Shown here in pieces: positions 1 through 8,190 of a DNA stretch of 64,000 bases. The stretch's first letter is position 1, and every line of letters begins with the position of its first letter. The notes under the pieces are model-generated. The model did not search any database, was not told where the DNA came from, and saw nothing but the letters and a program-made list of their open reading frames with translations. The stretch covers positions 124,001 through 188,000 of the forward strand of contig NZ_FNRG01000003.1 in the NCBI RefSeq assembly GCF_900107835.1. Reading direction: 5' to 3'. The DNA is from Oribacterium sp. KHPX15 (lineage in GTDB: Bacteria; Bacillota; Clostridia; Lachnospirales; Lachnospiraceae). Made by a program: the position numbers and the translations under genes.

Positions 1-1355
1 AGCACAACGCAGAGTATGCCGTAAAGACAGCTTTCAACAATCAGGCACGTGTTTTTGCCGAGATGGATGATCCATACATGAAGGAGCGTTCAGCAGATAT
101 CTATGATATCGAGCAGGCAGTTCTTAATGTACTCTTCGGTATCGATCCCGAATCAATGCAGGGAACAGAGCCTTGCATCCTTGTGGCTAATGATCTGACA
201 CCTTCAGAGACCGTACGTCTTGATAAATCACTTCTTCTCGGAATCATTACGAGAGAAGGTTCACTTAACAGCCATACAGCTATCCTTGCAAGATCCATGG
301 GCATCCCTGCACTGGTTCAGTGCGGTGACGTGGCAAGTAAGTGGGACGGTAAGATGGCTATACTTGATGGTTACAATGCCTGTGCTTATATCGAGCCTAC
401 AGATGATCTCATGAAGTCTCTTCAGAGCAAGCAGGATGCTGATAACCGTCAGAAGGCATTACTCCAGGAGCTTAAGGGACAGAGCAACACAACCATCGAT
501 GGAAAGACCATCAAGGTTTATGCAAATATCGGCGGACCTTCAGACATTGGTCTTGTTCAGCAGAATGATGCAGGCGGAGTTGGACTCTTCCGTTCAGAGT
601 TCGTATATCTCAACTCTAAGGATTATCCTTCAGAGGATGAGCAGTTCAATGCTTACAGACTGGCAGTTGAGTCACTTGCTCCAAAGCAGGTTATCATACG
701 TACCTGTGATATCGGTGCCGATAAACAGGTTGACTACATGAACCTTGTAAAGGAAGACAATCCGGCATTGGGATGCCGTGCAATAAGACTTTGCCTTACA
801 AGAAGGGATTTCTTCAAGACTCAGTTGAGGGCACTGCTTCGTGCTTCTGCTTACGGAAATCTGGGTATCATGTTCCCGATGATCATTTCCGCAAGAGAGC
901 TTAATGAGTGTAAGCAGCTTTTAAAGGAGTGCACAGATGAGCTTCTTGAAAAGGGAGTTACAATCGGTAAGTACAGTATCGGTGTTATGATCGAGACTCC
1001 TGCAGCTGTTTTGATAGCGGATGAGCTTGCCGAAGAGTGTGATTTCATGTCCATCGGAACCAATGATCTTACTCAGTATACATTGGCTATAGACCGTCAG
1101 AATGCGGCTCTGGATCCTTTCCTTGATACTCATCATCCTGCAGTTCTGAAAGCAATTAAGATGACTATCGAGGCTGGACACCGTCACGGTGCATGGGTTG
1201 GAATCTGTGGTGAGCTTGGAGCAGATCTGACATTGACAGAAACATTCCTCCGCTACGGAGTTGATGAGCTGTCAGTAAATCCGGTATCCATCCTTGGACT
1301 CCGTAAGGTAATCCGTGGAATCGATCTTCGTAAGACTCCGGGAGAGACTGACTGA
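1..1355 (+). CDS. ptsI: PTS Enzyme I (PEP-protein phosphotransferase), 5'-truncated
   Basis: The frame is open from base 3 to the TGA at 1353-1355, so about 450 C-terminal residues are present and the N-terminal part lies outside the window. Enzyme I takes phosphate from PEP onto a histidine and passes it to HPr, in the cytoplasm, to start PTS sugar uptake. The swivelling His domain is seen as NSHTAILARSMGIPA, with the active His encoded at 273-275; the stretch just before it (REGSLNSH) departs a little from the usual GGxTSH. The PEP-binding barrel follows: GGVGLFRSEF, NPALGCRAIR, GVMIETPAA, SIGTNDLTQYTLAIDR and GICGELGAD, whose Cys is the usual catalytic acid. HPr may lie upstream, out of view. 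A strong hairpin terminator follows at once. The family call is very secure. Confidence 0.96.
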   Translation, partial: HNAEYAVKTAFNNQARVFAEMDDPYMKERSADIYDIEQAVLNVLFGIDPESMQGTEPCILVANDLTPSETVRLDKSLLLGIITREGSLNSHTAILARSMGIPALVQCGDVASKWDGKMAILDGYNACAYIEPTDDLMKSLQSKQDADNRQKALLQELKGQSNTTIDGKTIKVYANIGGPSDIGLVQQNDAGGVGLFRSEFVYLNSKDYPSEDEQFNAYRLAVESLAPKQVIIRTCDIGADKQVDYMNLVKEDNPALGCRAIRLCLTRRDFFKTQLRALLRASAYGNLGIMFPMIISARELNECKQLLKECTDELLEKGVTIGKYSIGVMIETPAAVLIADELAEECDFMSIGTNDLTQYTLAIDRQNAALDPFLDTHHPAVLKAIKMTIEAGHRHGAWVGICGELGADLTLTETFLRYGVDELSVNPVSILGLRKVIRGIDLRKTPGETD

Positions 1356-1360
1356 TGATA

Positions 1361-1409
1361 CAGAGCCAGAGGGCATCCATTTATAATCGGATGCCCTCTG
1401 GCTCTGTTT
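1361..1409. terminator. Hairpin terminator, probably bidirectional (repeat copy 1)
   Basis: An 18-bp perfect stem (1361-1378 pairing with 1389-1406) around a 10-nt loop starts 5 nt after the ptsI stop and lies between converging genes (ptsI and the cyclophilin). The core GAGGGCATCCATTTA recurs in the terminator at 8019-8048. Confidence 0.85.
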
Positions 1410-1446
1410 GAACTTATCTCTAGCGGAATTGCTCAAATGATTATAG

Positions 1447-1932
1447 TTATTCTGTAACAGTGACCTTGGTCATTGTAACGGAGATTTTAGGGGCGTCATT
1501 CCAGTCGGTAGGAATGGAAGCGATACGGTCAACTTCGTCCATGCCCTCTGTAACCTTTCCGAAGGCAGCGTACTCACCGTCAAGATGAGGTGAATCCTGG
1601 TGCATGATGAAGAACTGAGATCCTGCGGAATTCGGATTCATGGAACGAGCCATTGAGATGACTCCGCGGGTGTGCTTCAGATCATTCTTTACTCCGTTAG
1701 AAGAAAACTCTCCTTTGATAGACCAGCCCGGACCGCCCATTCCGGTTCCCTCAGGATCTCCGCCCTGAATCATAAAGCCCGGGATTATACGATGGAAAGT
1801 AAGACCATCATAAAAACCATCTTTAACAAGCTTTACAAAATTCTCTACTGTGATTGGTGCGATATCGGGATAAAGCTCGATCTTTATGTCCTTACCGTCA
1901 TCCATTGTGATAGTAACTATTGGATTTGCCAT
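1447..1932 (-). CDS. Cyclophilin-type peptidyl-prolyl cis-trans isomerase
   Basis: 161-residue single-domain cyclophilin, the usual size for a cytosolic bacterial PpiB-type enzyme, with no signal peptide. It catalyses cis-trans isomerisation of Xaa-Pro bonds during folding. The catalytic block FHRIIPGFMIQGGDPEGTG (catalytic Arg plus Phe and Gln of the proline pocket) and the later SQFFIMHQDSPHLDGEYAAFGKV segment are intact. The ATG at 1930-1932 is preceded on the minus strand by AGGAAT at suitable spacing. It is transcribed alone, converging on ptsI with which it shares a terminator. Cyclophilin identity is firm; the exact client role is unknown. Confidence 0.95.
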   Translation of the reverse strand: MANPIVTITMDDGKDIKIELYPDIAPITVENFVKLVKDGFYDGLTFHRIIPGFMIQGGDPEGTGMGGPGWSIKGEFSSNGVKNDLKHTRGVISMARSMNPNSAGSQFFIMHQDSPHLDGEYAAFGKVTEGMDEVDRIASIPTDWNDAPKISVTMTKVTVTE

Positions 1933-2142
1933 AAGTTATTCCTTTCATTCGATTTAAATGATTACAAAAGCATCCGTGGAATACCCATTGGATTGCTTCT
2001 CAATATCCCGTGAAAAGCTATGAGTGCTTTATCGGAGATATCTTACAACTCCTTGATTTTACCAATTATTCTCAGCTGAAACAATAGAAAATACAAAGGC
2101 GAAGAGGATTGATATGGAATGAATACAGATGTTTTGTTCTTG
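1933..2142. other. Intergenic region upstream of flavodoxin, no gene seen
   Basis: Together with the regulatory array at 2143-2219 this fills the 342-bp gap between the divergent cyclophilin and flavodoxin genes. I see no credible ORF or RNA gene in this part; it should hold the cyclophilin promoter on the minus strand. Confidence 0.5.
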
Positions 2143-2219
2143 GTTAGATACATCTAACTTGCGCGTTGACAGTTAGCGACAACTAACCTATAATAATTTT
2201 CGGTTAGAAAAGACTAACC
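2143..2219 (+). promoter_or_regulatory. Flavodoxin promoter with three GTTAG-N6-CTAAC dyads (iron-repressor-like operators)
   Basis: A near-consensus promoter is visible: TTGACA at 2166-2171, 17-bp spacer, TATAAT at 2189-2194. Three inverted repeats with identical arms and a 6-nt spacer lie at 2143-2158, 2172-2187 and 2203-2218, with centres 29 and 31 bp apart. The first sits just upstream of the -35, the second between -35 and -10, the third just past the expected transcription start. The arms resemble the TTAGGTTAG...CTAACCTAA sites of DtxR/IdeR-type iron repressors, and flavodoxins commonly replace ferredoxin when iron is scarce. The assignment to a DtxR-like rather than another repressor is inference. 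Confidence 0.8.
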
Positions 2220-2274
2220 ACAGAGACAAACTAAAAACATTGGCTAAAGAGGCTGAATCAAGGAGGTTTTAAAA

Positions 2275-2706
2275 ATGGACAAGATTTATGTAGTTTACTG
2301 GACACAGTCAGGAAACACTCAGGAAATGGCTGAGGCTGTAGGCAAGGGTATTGAAGCTGCAGGAAAGACAGCTGAGGTTGTTTCCGTATCTGATGTTTCG
2401 GCAGACGTACTTAAGGATGTGGCAGGCTTTGCACTCGGATGTCCTGCAATGGGAGCTGAGGAGCTTGAAGAAAGTGAGATGGAGCCATTTGTAGCTCAGG
2501 TAGAAGCATTTGCAAATGGAAAGCAGATCGGTCTTTTCGGCTCCTATGGCTGGGGTGATGGTGAATGGATGCGCACATGGACTGAGCGTATGCAGAAAGC
2601 CGGCGCAACAGTAGTTGGGGGTGAAGGCGTAATCGCAAACGAAACACCTGATGAAGCTGCCAAGGCTGCCTGTGAAGAGCTCGGCAAGAAGCTTGCTGCA
2701 ATCTGA
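2275..2706 (+). CDS. Flavodoxin
   Basis: 143-residue short-chain flavodoxin, a soluble FMN electron carrier. The phosphate-binding loop TQSGNTQEMAEAV occurs at the first strand-helix turn, and the FMN-contacting FGSYGWGDGEWM segment (W/Y stacking on the isoalloxazine ring) lies near residue 85. The ATG follows an AAGGAGG ribosome binding site. The promoter carries three putative iron-repressor operators, which fits a ferredoxin substitute made under iron limitation. A short hairpin at 2722-2746 separates it from a DUF3793 gene. Confidence 0.95.
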   Translation: MDKIYVVYWTQSGNTQEMAEAVGKGIEAAGKTAEVVSVSDVSADVLKDVAGFALGCPAMGAEELEESEMEPFVAQVEAFANGKQIGLFGSYGWGDGEWMRTWTERMQKAGATVVGGEGVIANETPDEAAKAACEELGKKLAAI

Positions 2707-2721
2707 TAGGTTTAGGATTAG

Positions 2722-2746
2722 TGGGAGGCGATTTATCGACCTCCCA
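2722..2746 (+). other. Hairpin between flavodoxin and DUF3793 gene
   Basis: TGGGAGG (2722-2728) pairs with CCTCCCA (2740-2746), extended inward by CGAT/ATCG. There is no T-tract, so it may be a processing or partial attenuation site rather than a full terminator. Confidence 0.5.
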
Positions 2747-2838
2747 TATTGGATAAGTGAAGTACTTGTATCGACACAATGATGCGTACTTCGGGGAGAT
2801 AAAGGTAGAGTATTATTAATAGAGATTTCGGAGGGCTT

Positions 2839-3417
2839 ATGGCAGACGAACTCAGTGAAAAAATTTTGAAAAACTGTTCACAGACACTGGCCGGATTAAA
2901 GACCGGGTCAATATTTAACATATCTGATATGCCTGTCAGTGTTCTGGAAGAGCAGATTTCAGAGCTAAACGAGAAGCTTAACTCACTTGGCGTTTTCATA
3001 GAGAGAGTTAGAAGCAAAAAGAACAATTCCCTTATATATGTTTATCGGAAAAGTCAGCTTGAAAGAGACCTCACAAATTCCGGAGCGATAAATATTCTGA
3101 AGGACTTCGGTTATCCCTATGCAGAGACATTAACCGACAGTGCTCTGGAAGAAAAGGTTAAATATCTCATGAAGCGCCTTTCCGACTATGACTGCTTTCC
3201 TCACGAAATAGGTCTTTTCCTGGGCTTCCCCGTAAAAGACGTTGAAGAGTTCATCCGCCATGAAGGCAGAGACTGCCTCGCCTGCGGCTTCTGGAAAGTC
3301 TACTGCGATGAAAAGAAAGCCCTGAACACCTTCCGCCGCTACCGGATATGCGCCCGCATTTACGAAACCGCCGCCGCCCAAAAACGCCCAATCGAAGAAA
3401 TGACAGTGGCTGCTTAG
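2839..3417 (+). CDS. DUF3793 family protein
   Basis: 192 residues, cytosolic, no membrane segment. The pattern YRKSQLERDL, CFPHEIGLFLGFPVKDVEEF, CLACGFWKVYC and RYRICARIY is the one I associate with DUF3793, a family of unknown biochemistry in Clostridia. The CxxC...C cluster (CLACGFWKVYC) could bind a metal or be redox active, which is inference. The start ATG follows GGAGGG at good spacing. The gene lies 132 bp after the flavodoxin, in the same direction and possibly on the same iron-responsive transcript. The last 200 bp are visibly more GC-rich than the neighbours. Confidence 0.8.
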   Translation: MADELSEKILKNCSQTLAGLKTGSIFNISDMPVSVLEEQISELNEKLNSLGVFIERVRSKKNNSLIYVYRKSQLERDLTNSGAINILKDFGYPYAETLTDSALEEKVKYLMKRLSDYDCFPHEIGLFLGFPVKDVEEFIRHEGRDCLACGFWKVYCDEKKALNTFRRYRICARIYETAAAQKRPIEEMTVAA

Positions 3418-3547
3418 TTGCTCCAGTTGCAATAATCCCTTGATTTTTCTGGAGTAAATCATTATGTAAAACTTCCGTTTTTGTGCTACAATATAAGGCA
3501 ATAGGGCGAGTCCCGGGATTATAATGAAAAAAGAGGTACCATCGATT

Positions 3548-4450
3548 ATGGCAGAAGAAATCAAGAACGAGAATGTTAAGACAGAAGCACAGAAGGCAGC
3601 CGAGAATGTTGCTGAAGATCTTGCGGTTACAACCGGTGATGTAAAGGATCTTGCTGTTGCGGCAGCAGCCGAGATTAAGGAAAAAGCTACGGCAGCTGTA
3701 GAGACAGTAAAGAAGGTTGCTGAGGAGAAAATCCCATCCATGGATGACTTTAAGGACGAGCTTGAGGCATCATTCAAGAAACATGCCAATGCAAAGCGCG
3801 TTGACATGAGTAAGTGGGAGAAGATTCTTGATGACTTCGAGAATAAGAATACCATTCAGGTAGAGATCGCCGAAGCTGTAAAGAGCGGTGTTACTGCTAC
3901 AGTTAACGGACTCAGAGCATTTATCCCTGCTTCAAAGCTTTCACTTAACTTCATCAAGGAAGAAGAGCTGAAGGACTGGATCGGCAAGAAGCTCAATGTT
4001 CGCGTTATCACAGCTGAGCCTGAGAACAACAAGCTTGTACTTTCCGCAAGAGAAATTCTTCGTGAAGAGCAGGATAAGGCAAAGGAAGAGAAGGCTGCAA
4101 AGATTCAGGTTGGTCTCGTAACAGAAGGTACTGTTAAGACTCTCAAGGATTATGGTGCATTCGTTGACCTTGGTGATGATGTTCAGGGACTTCTCCACGT
4201 ATCGGAGATTTCAAACAAGCGTGTTAAGTCACCTTCAGATGTGCTCAAGGAAGGACAGACAGTTCAGGTTCAGGTTATTGCCATCAAGGACGGAAAGATT
4301 TCTCTTTCTATGAAGGCACTTGAGGCTGAGAAGAAGGAACGCAAGGAGAAGGAAGAGCGTGACGACTTCCGCGCAAATTACAAGGAGTCAGGAGCAGCTA
4401 CAGCTACACTTGGCGATCTTATGAAGAAGAACGGAATCAAGCTTAACTGA
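3548..4450 (+). CDS. S1 RNA-binding domain protein (two S1 repeats)
   Basis: 300 residues from the ATG at 3548, chosen because AGAGG lies 11 nt upstream; an in-frame ATG at 3524 has no such site. Residues 1-75 are rich in Ala, Lys and Glu and probably helical. Two S1 OB-folds follow: a first divergent one around residues 90-175 (TATVNGLRAFIPASKLSL) and a canonical one around 185-260 (GTVKTLKDYGAFVDLGDDVQ, then GLLHVSEIS). The C-terminus is a charged tail. The layout resembles the short RpsA-like S1 proteins of Firmicutes that bind mRNA or the 30S subunit; the exact role is not known. It is transcribed alone and followed by a terminator. Confidence 0.88.
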   Translation: MAEEIKNENVKTEAQKAAENVAEDLAVTTGDVKDLAVAAAAEIKEKATAAVETVKKVAEEKIPSMDDFKDELEASFKKHANAKRVDMSKWEKILDDFENKNTIQVEIAEAVKSGVTATVNGLRAFIPASKLSLNFIKEEELKDWIGKKLNVRVITAEPENNKLVLSAREILREEQDKAKEEKAAKIQVGLVTEGTVKTLKDYGAFVDLGDDVQGLLHVSEISNKRVKSPSDVLKEGQTVQVQVIAIKDGKISLSMKALEAEKKERKEKEERDDFRANYKESGAATATLGDLMKKNGIKLN

Positions 4451-4478
4451 TCAGTATAAAATAAAAAATGATTGCATT

Positions 4479-4511
4479 AGGACATCGGAATATTTTCCGG
4501 TGTCCTTTGTT
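4479..4511 (+). terminator. Terminator after the S1-domain gene
   Basis: AGGACATCGG (4479-4488) pairs with CCGGTGTCCT (4497-4506), loop 8 nt, followed by a T-rich run. Confidence 0.75.
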
Positions 4512-4672
4512 TGTACTTGCCGAAATCCTGCACATAACATATAATCGTCGTTGCTGTTTCGAAGAGGATAATATAGGAGCATTGTTCAAGAGATTTTTTG
4601 CAGCCTTTTATATAAAGGAAAATGTGCTTTTTCGAGAAAATGCTTTAATTGGAATTAAGAACTGAGGATTAT

Positions 4673-5995
4673 ATGGACGCAACAATCAGAGAAATAACAA
4701 TAGATGAATTTGAAACCTGGCCTAAGGAGAGCTATACCCTTATAGATGTCCGGGAGGAACAGGATTTTCTTACCGGCAAGATGCCGGATGCCATGAGAGT
4801 AGATCTTGTGGATATTGCGGATAAGAATCATGTTATCCCCAAAGACAAAAAAGTTGTCCTTTACTGTAAGTACGGAGAGCTTTCCCTGGCCGCTGCCGAC
4901 AATCTCGCAGATCAGGGGTATGAAGCCTACAGCCTTCAGGGAGGCTACGGTAAATGGGTGCTCCGCCAGATACAGAGAGACCTTGATTCAGAGCAGAGAC
5001 GAGAAGACATTGAGAAATCACTTCGTAAGAAGTTTAAACGAAATATCTACGGCATGTTCGTGAAAGCCATCTGTGATTACAATCTGGTGGAAGAGGGAGA
5101 CAAGATTGCTGTCTGCATTTCCGGCGGTAAGGATTCTATGCTTATGGCGAAGCTGTTTCAGGAGCTTAAGCGTCACAACAAGCTTCCTTTTGAGGTTGTG
5201 TACCTCTGCATGGATCCCGGCTACAATGAGGCGAACCGCAAGATCATCGAGAGAAATGCAGAGCTCATGGGTATCCCTCTTACCATCTTTGAGACAAACA
5301 TCTTTGATTCGGTTTATAACATTCCAAAGTCTCCATGCTACGTCTGCGCGCGTATGAGAAGAGGATACCTTTATAAGGAAGCACAGAAGCTGGGCTGCAA
5401 CAAGATTGCACTCGGACACCACTTTGATGATGTGATCGAGACAATTCTCATGGGAATGCTTTACGCCGGACAGTATGAGGCCATGATGCCGAAGCTTCAC
5501 TCCACCAATTTCCCGGGGATGGAGCTCATCAGACCGCTTTATCTCGTACATGAAGCAGAGATAAAGCATTGGCGAGATTATAATCACCTTAACTTTATTC
5601 AGTGCGCCTGCCATTTTACAGCCACCTGCTCAACCTGCCACACTGACGGACAGACAAGCTCAAAGCGTCTTGAGACCAAGCACCTCATTGAAAAGCTTAA
5701 GGAAACAAACCCGTACGTTGAACGAAATATATTCAGCGCCATGGAGAATATAAGCCTCAATAAGATCCTCGGATTCAAGCGCCAGCATGTGAAGCACAGC
5801 TTCCTTGAGTGGTATGATAATGAAAACGACCTGAAGATCGGCGTTTTAACCGAAGATGAGATACAACTGGAGGATGAAAAGCGAAAGGCTCAGGAACTTC
5901 AGAAGGAAAAGGCTCGTATCGATTCCATGCCGAAATCCGAGCAGGCCAGAAAAAATGCAGAAGAGAACAGGAAGAATGCAAACTTCCGGAAGTAA
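4673..5995 (+). CDS. Rhodanese-TtcA fusion: tRNA 2-thiolation-type PP-loop ATPase
   Basis: 440 residues from the ATG at 4673, which has GAGGA 5 nt upstream; a TTG at 4649 in the same frame is less likely. Residues 1-105 form a rhodanese domain with the sulfur-carrying Cys in YCKYGELS (about residue 65). Residues 140-360 form a TtcA-type PP-loop module: SGGKDS (about 150-155) for ATP, the CxxC of SPCYVCARMRRGYLY (about 222/225), GHHFDD, then a second Cys cluster CACHFTATCSTC. TtcA-type enzymes adenylate a tRNA base and insert sulfur using a 4Fe-4S cluster. The fused rhodanese probably supplies the sulfur directly, which is inference. The tail from about residue 390 is charged and probably coiled. 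Confidence 0.85.
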   Translation: MDATIREITIDEFETWPKESYTLIDVREEQDFLTGKMPDAMRVDLVDIADKNHVIPKDKKVVLYCKYGELSLAAADNLADQGYEAYSLQGGYGKWVLRQIQRDLDSEQRREDIEKSLRKKFKRNIYGMFVKAICDYNLVEEGDKIAVCISGGKDSMLMAKLFQELKRHNKLPFEVVYLCMDPGYNEANRKIIERNAELMGIPLTIFETNIFDSVYNIPKSPCYVCARMRRGYLYKEAQKLGCNKIALGHHFDDVIETILMGMLYAGQYEAMMPKLHSTNFPGMELIRPLYLVHEAEIKHWRDYNHLNFIQCACHFTATCSTCHTDGQTSSKRLETKHLIEKLKETNPYVERNIFSAMENISLNKILGFKRQHVKHSFLEWYDNENDLKIGVLTEDEIQLEDEKRKAQELQKEKARIDSMPKSEQARKNAEENRKNANFRK

Positions 5996-5999
5996 AACT

Positions 6000-6050
6000 A
6001 ATCTATTGGTTACAGTTCTCACTAACGAGAATCGTCCCCGGTGAATAAAT
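6000..6050. repeat. Degenerate dispersed palindrome (GTTCTC...GAGAA family)
   Basis: Starts 5 nt after the stop of the TtcA-like gene. The right arm GAGAATCGTCCCCGGTG and left arm ATTGGTTACAGTTCTC align by eye with the arms of the perfect palindrome at 15469-15524, with a few changes per arm. Confidence 0.7.
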
Positions 6051-6059
6051 GACAACTTG

Positions 6060-6098
6060 AAGGGAAATATGTTCTATATGGAGGGACATATTTCCCTT
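6060..6098 (+). terminator. Terminator-like hairpin after the TtcA-like gene
   Basis: A 13-bp perfect stem, AAGGGAAATATGT (6060-6072) with ACATATTTCCCTT (6086-6098). The T-tract is weak. Confidence 0.65.
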
Positions 6099-6155
6099 TG
6101 GCTTATGAAATATAGATTTTCAATATATAAATGCTGATTCAGCAAGATAAATACT

Positions 6156-7094
6156 ATGATTCAATCTGACTTTAAAAATATATCACAATTTGATCCTCAT
6201 ACTCTCATGGAGCATTGCGAACTATGCCCGAGAAAATGCGGAGCAGAAAGAAATGCCGGCAAAACCGGTGTCTGCGGAGTTTCCTCTGATATATATGTGG
6301 CGAGAGCGGCACTTCATTTCTGGGAGGAGCCTTGCATCTCCGGAACAAAAGGATCCGGCGCTGTTTTCTTCTCCGGGTGTACGCTTAAATGCGTTTTCTG
6401 TCAGAACTATGAACTTAGCCACGGGGAGAACGGGAAGAGAGTAAGCATTGACCGCCTTTCTGAAATCTTTCTGGAGCTTGAGGAAAAAGGCGCCAACAAC
6501 ATTAACCTTGTAACTCCGGACCATTATATTCCGGAGATTCGTGAAGCTATGATTTTAGCAAGAACCCGGGGGCTAAAGATCCCTAACGTTATAAATTGCT
6601 CCGGTTATGAGACTAAAGAGCTGTTAGGTATGCTGGATGGGCTCGCTGACATCTACTTGGACGATTTTAAATATATGGATGCTGAAAAAGCGAAGAAATA
6701 TTCCGGTGCCGGGGATTATCCCGAAAGAGCAAAAGAGAGTCTTGCCGAGATGGTGAGACAGTGCCCGAAGCCGGTGTTCAATGATGACGGAATCATGCAG
6801 AAAGGAGTCATCGTCCGGCATCTCCTGATGCCCGGCATGGTGAGAAACGGAAAAGCTGTGGTGGATTACGTATATGACACTTATGGCGACGATGTCTATC
6901 TCAGCCTCATGCACCAGTTCACTCCATTCGAACGCCTGGAAAAATATCCCGAGATAAATAGAAAAGTCACACATCGTGAATACGAGCGCCTTATTAACCA
7001 CGCAATGGAAAAAGGTATAACTAATGCCTTCATCCAGGACGGAAGTGTTGCAAAGGAAAGTTTTATCCCTGACTGGAACGGAGAAGGAGTGTAA
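6156..7094 (+). CDS. PflX-type radical SAM protein (COG1313-like)
   Basis: 312 residues. A first Cys motif CELCPRKCGAERNAG sits near the N-terminus, then the radical SAM cluster SGCTLKCVFCQNYELSHG (CxxxCxxC), then NINLVTPDHYIPEI and a glycyl-radical-activase-like barrel. This pattern fits the PflX/COG1313 group, related to pyruvate-formate-lyase activases; the substrate is unknown. No strong Shine-Dalgarno precedes the ATG at 6156, so the start is less certain than the family. It is transcribed alone and bounded by hairpins on both sides. Confidence 0.88.
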   Translation: MIQSDFKNISQFDPHTLMEHCELCPRKCGAERNAGKTGVCGVSSDIYVARAALHFWEEPCISGTKGSGAVFFSGCTLKCVFCQNYELSHGENGKRVSIDRLSEIFLELEEKGANNINLVTPDHYIPEIREAMILARTRGLKIPNVINCSGYETKELLGMLDGLADIYLDDFKYMDAEKAKKYSGAGDYPERAKESLAEMVRQCPKPVFNDDGIMQKGVIVRHLLMPGMVRNGKAVVDYVYDTYGDDVYLSLMHQFTPFERLEKYPEINRKVTHREYERLINHAMEKGITNAFIQDGSVAKESFIPDWNGEGV

Positions 7095-7102
7095 ATCCGC
7101 TG

Positions 7103-7148
7103 AAAGCTATCTGGAACTGTTCCTGCCGGAACTGTACCAGATGGCTTT
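7103..7148. repeat. Dispersed palindrome / hairpin after the radical SAM gene
   Basis: Arms of 21 nt (7103-7123 and 7128-7148) around a TGCC loop, with two mismatches and one G-T pair. Read on the minus strand, its GCCATCTGGTACAGTTCC arm resembles the left arms of the elements at 6000 and 15469. It starts 9 nt after the stop codon and probably also ends transcription. Confidence 0.65.
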
Positions 7149-7333
7149 AACATTTTGGGCTGAGTCTTCAGACGAAGCTACGTGTGAGTAAATAGGTGTC
7201 CTACATCTTCGGATTACGCGAGTTTGCCTAAATTGTAATACAATCATTCGGATTACTCTTGTAATTGCCGACAAATTGATTTAGAATATGTTTAGTAAAA
7301 CGGTTAACTTTTATGCAATTAAGGAGAAATATA

Positions 7334-7975
7334 ATGAGAATTGCGTTAATTAATGAGAACTCTCAGGCAGGAAAGAATGCCATGATCTACAGCTCTCTCA
7401 AGAAAGTCGCAGATGAGAAGGGCTACACAGTAGATAATTATGGTATGTACAGTGCAGAAGACGAAGCACAGCTCACCTATGTTCAGAACGGAATCCTTGC
7501 AGCTGTACTTCTCAACAGCGGTGCGGCAGATTTTGTCGTAACAGGCTGCGGAACAGGCGAGGGCGCAATGCTTGCACTTAACTCATTCCCGGGCGTTATC
7601 TGCGGACATGTAGAGGATCCGCTGGATGCATTTACATTTGCACAGATCAACGATGGTAATGCTGTTGCCCTTCCTTTCGCACTTAAGTTCGGCTGGGGCG
7701 GAGACCTGAACCTGGTTTACATTTTCGAGAAGCTCTTCTCACAGCCCTTCGGAGGCGGATACCCACCAGAGAGACGTGAGCCCGAGCAGAGAAACAAGAA
7801 GATCCTTGACGAAGTTCGCAGGCACACCCTGAGACAGGACCTCGTAGAAGTTCTGAAGGAACTCGATCCAGAACTTGTAAAAGGTGCTTTCCGGGGCGAA
7901 AAGTTTAAAGAGCTTTTCTTCGCCAACTGCAAGGACGAGAAAATCGCAGACTATATCAAAACACTTGTGAACTGA
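7334..7975 (+). CDS. RpiB/LacA/LacB-family sugar-phosphate isomerase
   Basis: 213 residues from the ATG at 7334, which follows AAGGAG at 7321-7326; the in-frame ATG at 7313 lies before that site. The family interconverts ribose-5-phosphate and ribulose-5-phosphate (RpiB) or related aldose/ketose phosphates. The active-site loop VTGCGTGEGAMLALN carries the catalytic Cys, followed by GVICGHVEDPLDAF and the NAVALP segment. It has a C-terminal extension of about 60 residues past the usual ~150-residue fold (from YPPERREPEQRN on), so the substrate may not be ribose-5-phosphate. A perfect 30-bp palindromic terminator follows. Confidence 0.88.
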   Translation: MRIALINENSQAGKNAMIYSSLKKVADEKGYTVDNYGMYSAEDEAQLTYVQNGILAAVLLNSGAADFVVTGCGTGEGAMLALNSFPGVICGHVEDPLDAFTFAQINDGNAVALPFALKFGWGGDLNLVYIFEKLFSQPFGGGYPPERREPEQRNKKILDEVRRHTLRQDLVEVLKELDPELVKGAFRGEKFKELFFANCKDEKIADYIKTLVN

Positions 7976-8018
7976 GTTCAAAAAATATCTCAGCTTTACG
8001 AAAGAGCAGGTCAGAGCC

Positions 8019-8053
8019 GGAGGGCATCCATTTAAATGGATGCCCTCCATTTG
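8019..8053 (+). terminator. Perfect 30-bp palindromic terminator (repeat copy 2)
   Basis: Positions 8019-8048 form a perfect palindrome (15-nt arms) followed by ATTTGATT. Together with the preceding CAGAGCC it repeats most of the terminator at 1361-1406. Confidence 0.8.
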
Positions 8054-8086
8054 ATTAAGTGAAATATATTTGTAAGTCCTGTTTCA

Positions 8087-8115
8087 TTGCATAGGTTTGC
8101 AAGGGCTAGTATAAT
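8087..8115 (+). promoter_or_regulatory. Probable sigma-A promoter for the PBP gene
   Basis: TTGCAT (8087-8092), 17-bp spacer, TATAAT (8110-8115), about 75 nt upstream of the PBP start. Confidence 0.6.
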
Positions 8116-8190
8116 TAAAATGTTTTACTATGCATAAAGCAAACATATATACAAATTTAAAGTTGCTCAGGCACTTTAGGCAGGAAATAA

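Noticed and set aside
4468-4665. 65-residue ORF between the S1 gene and the TtcA-like gene
   Set aside because: It begins inside the terminator hairpin, lacks a ribosome binding site and has no coding-like character.
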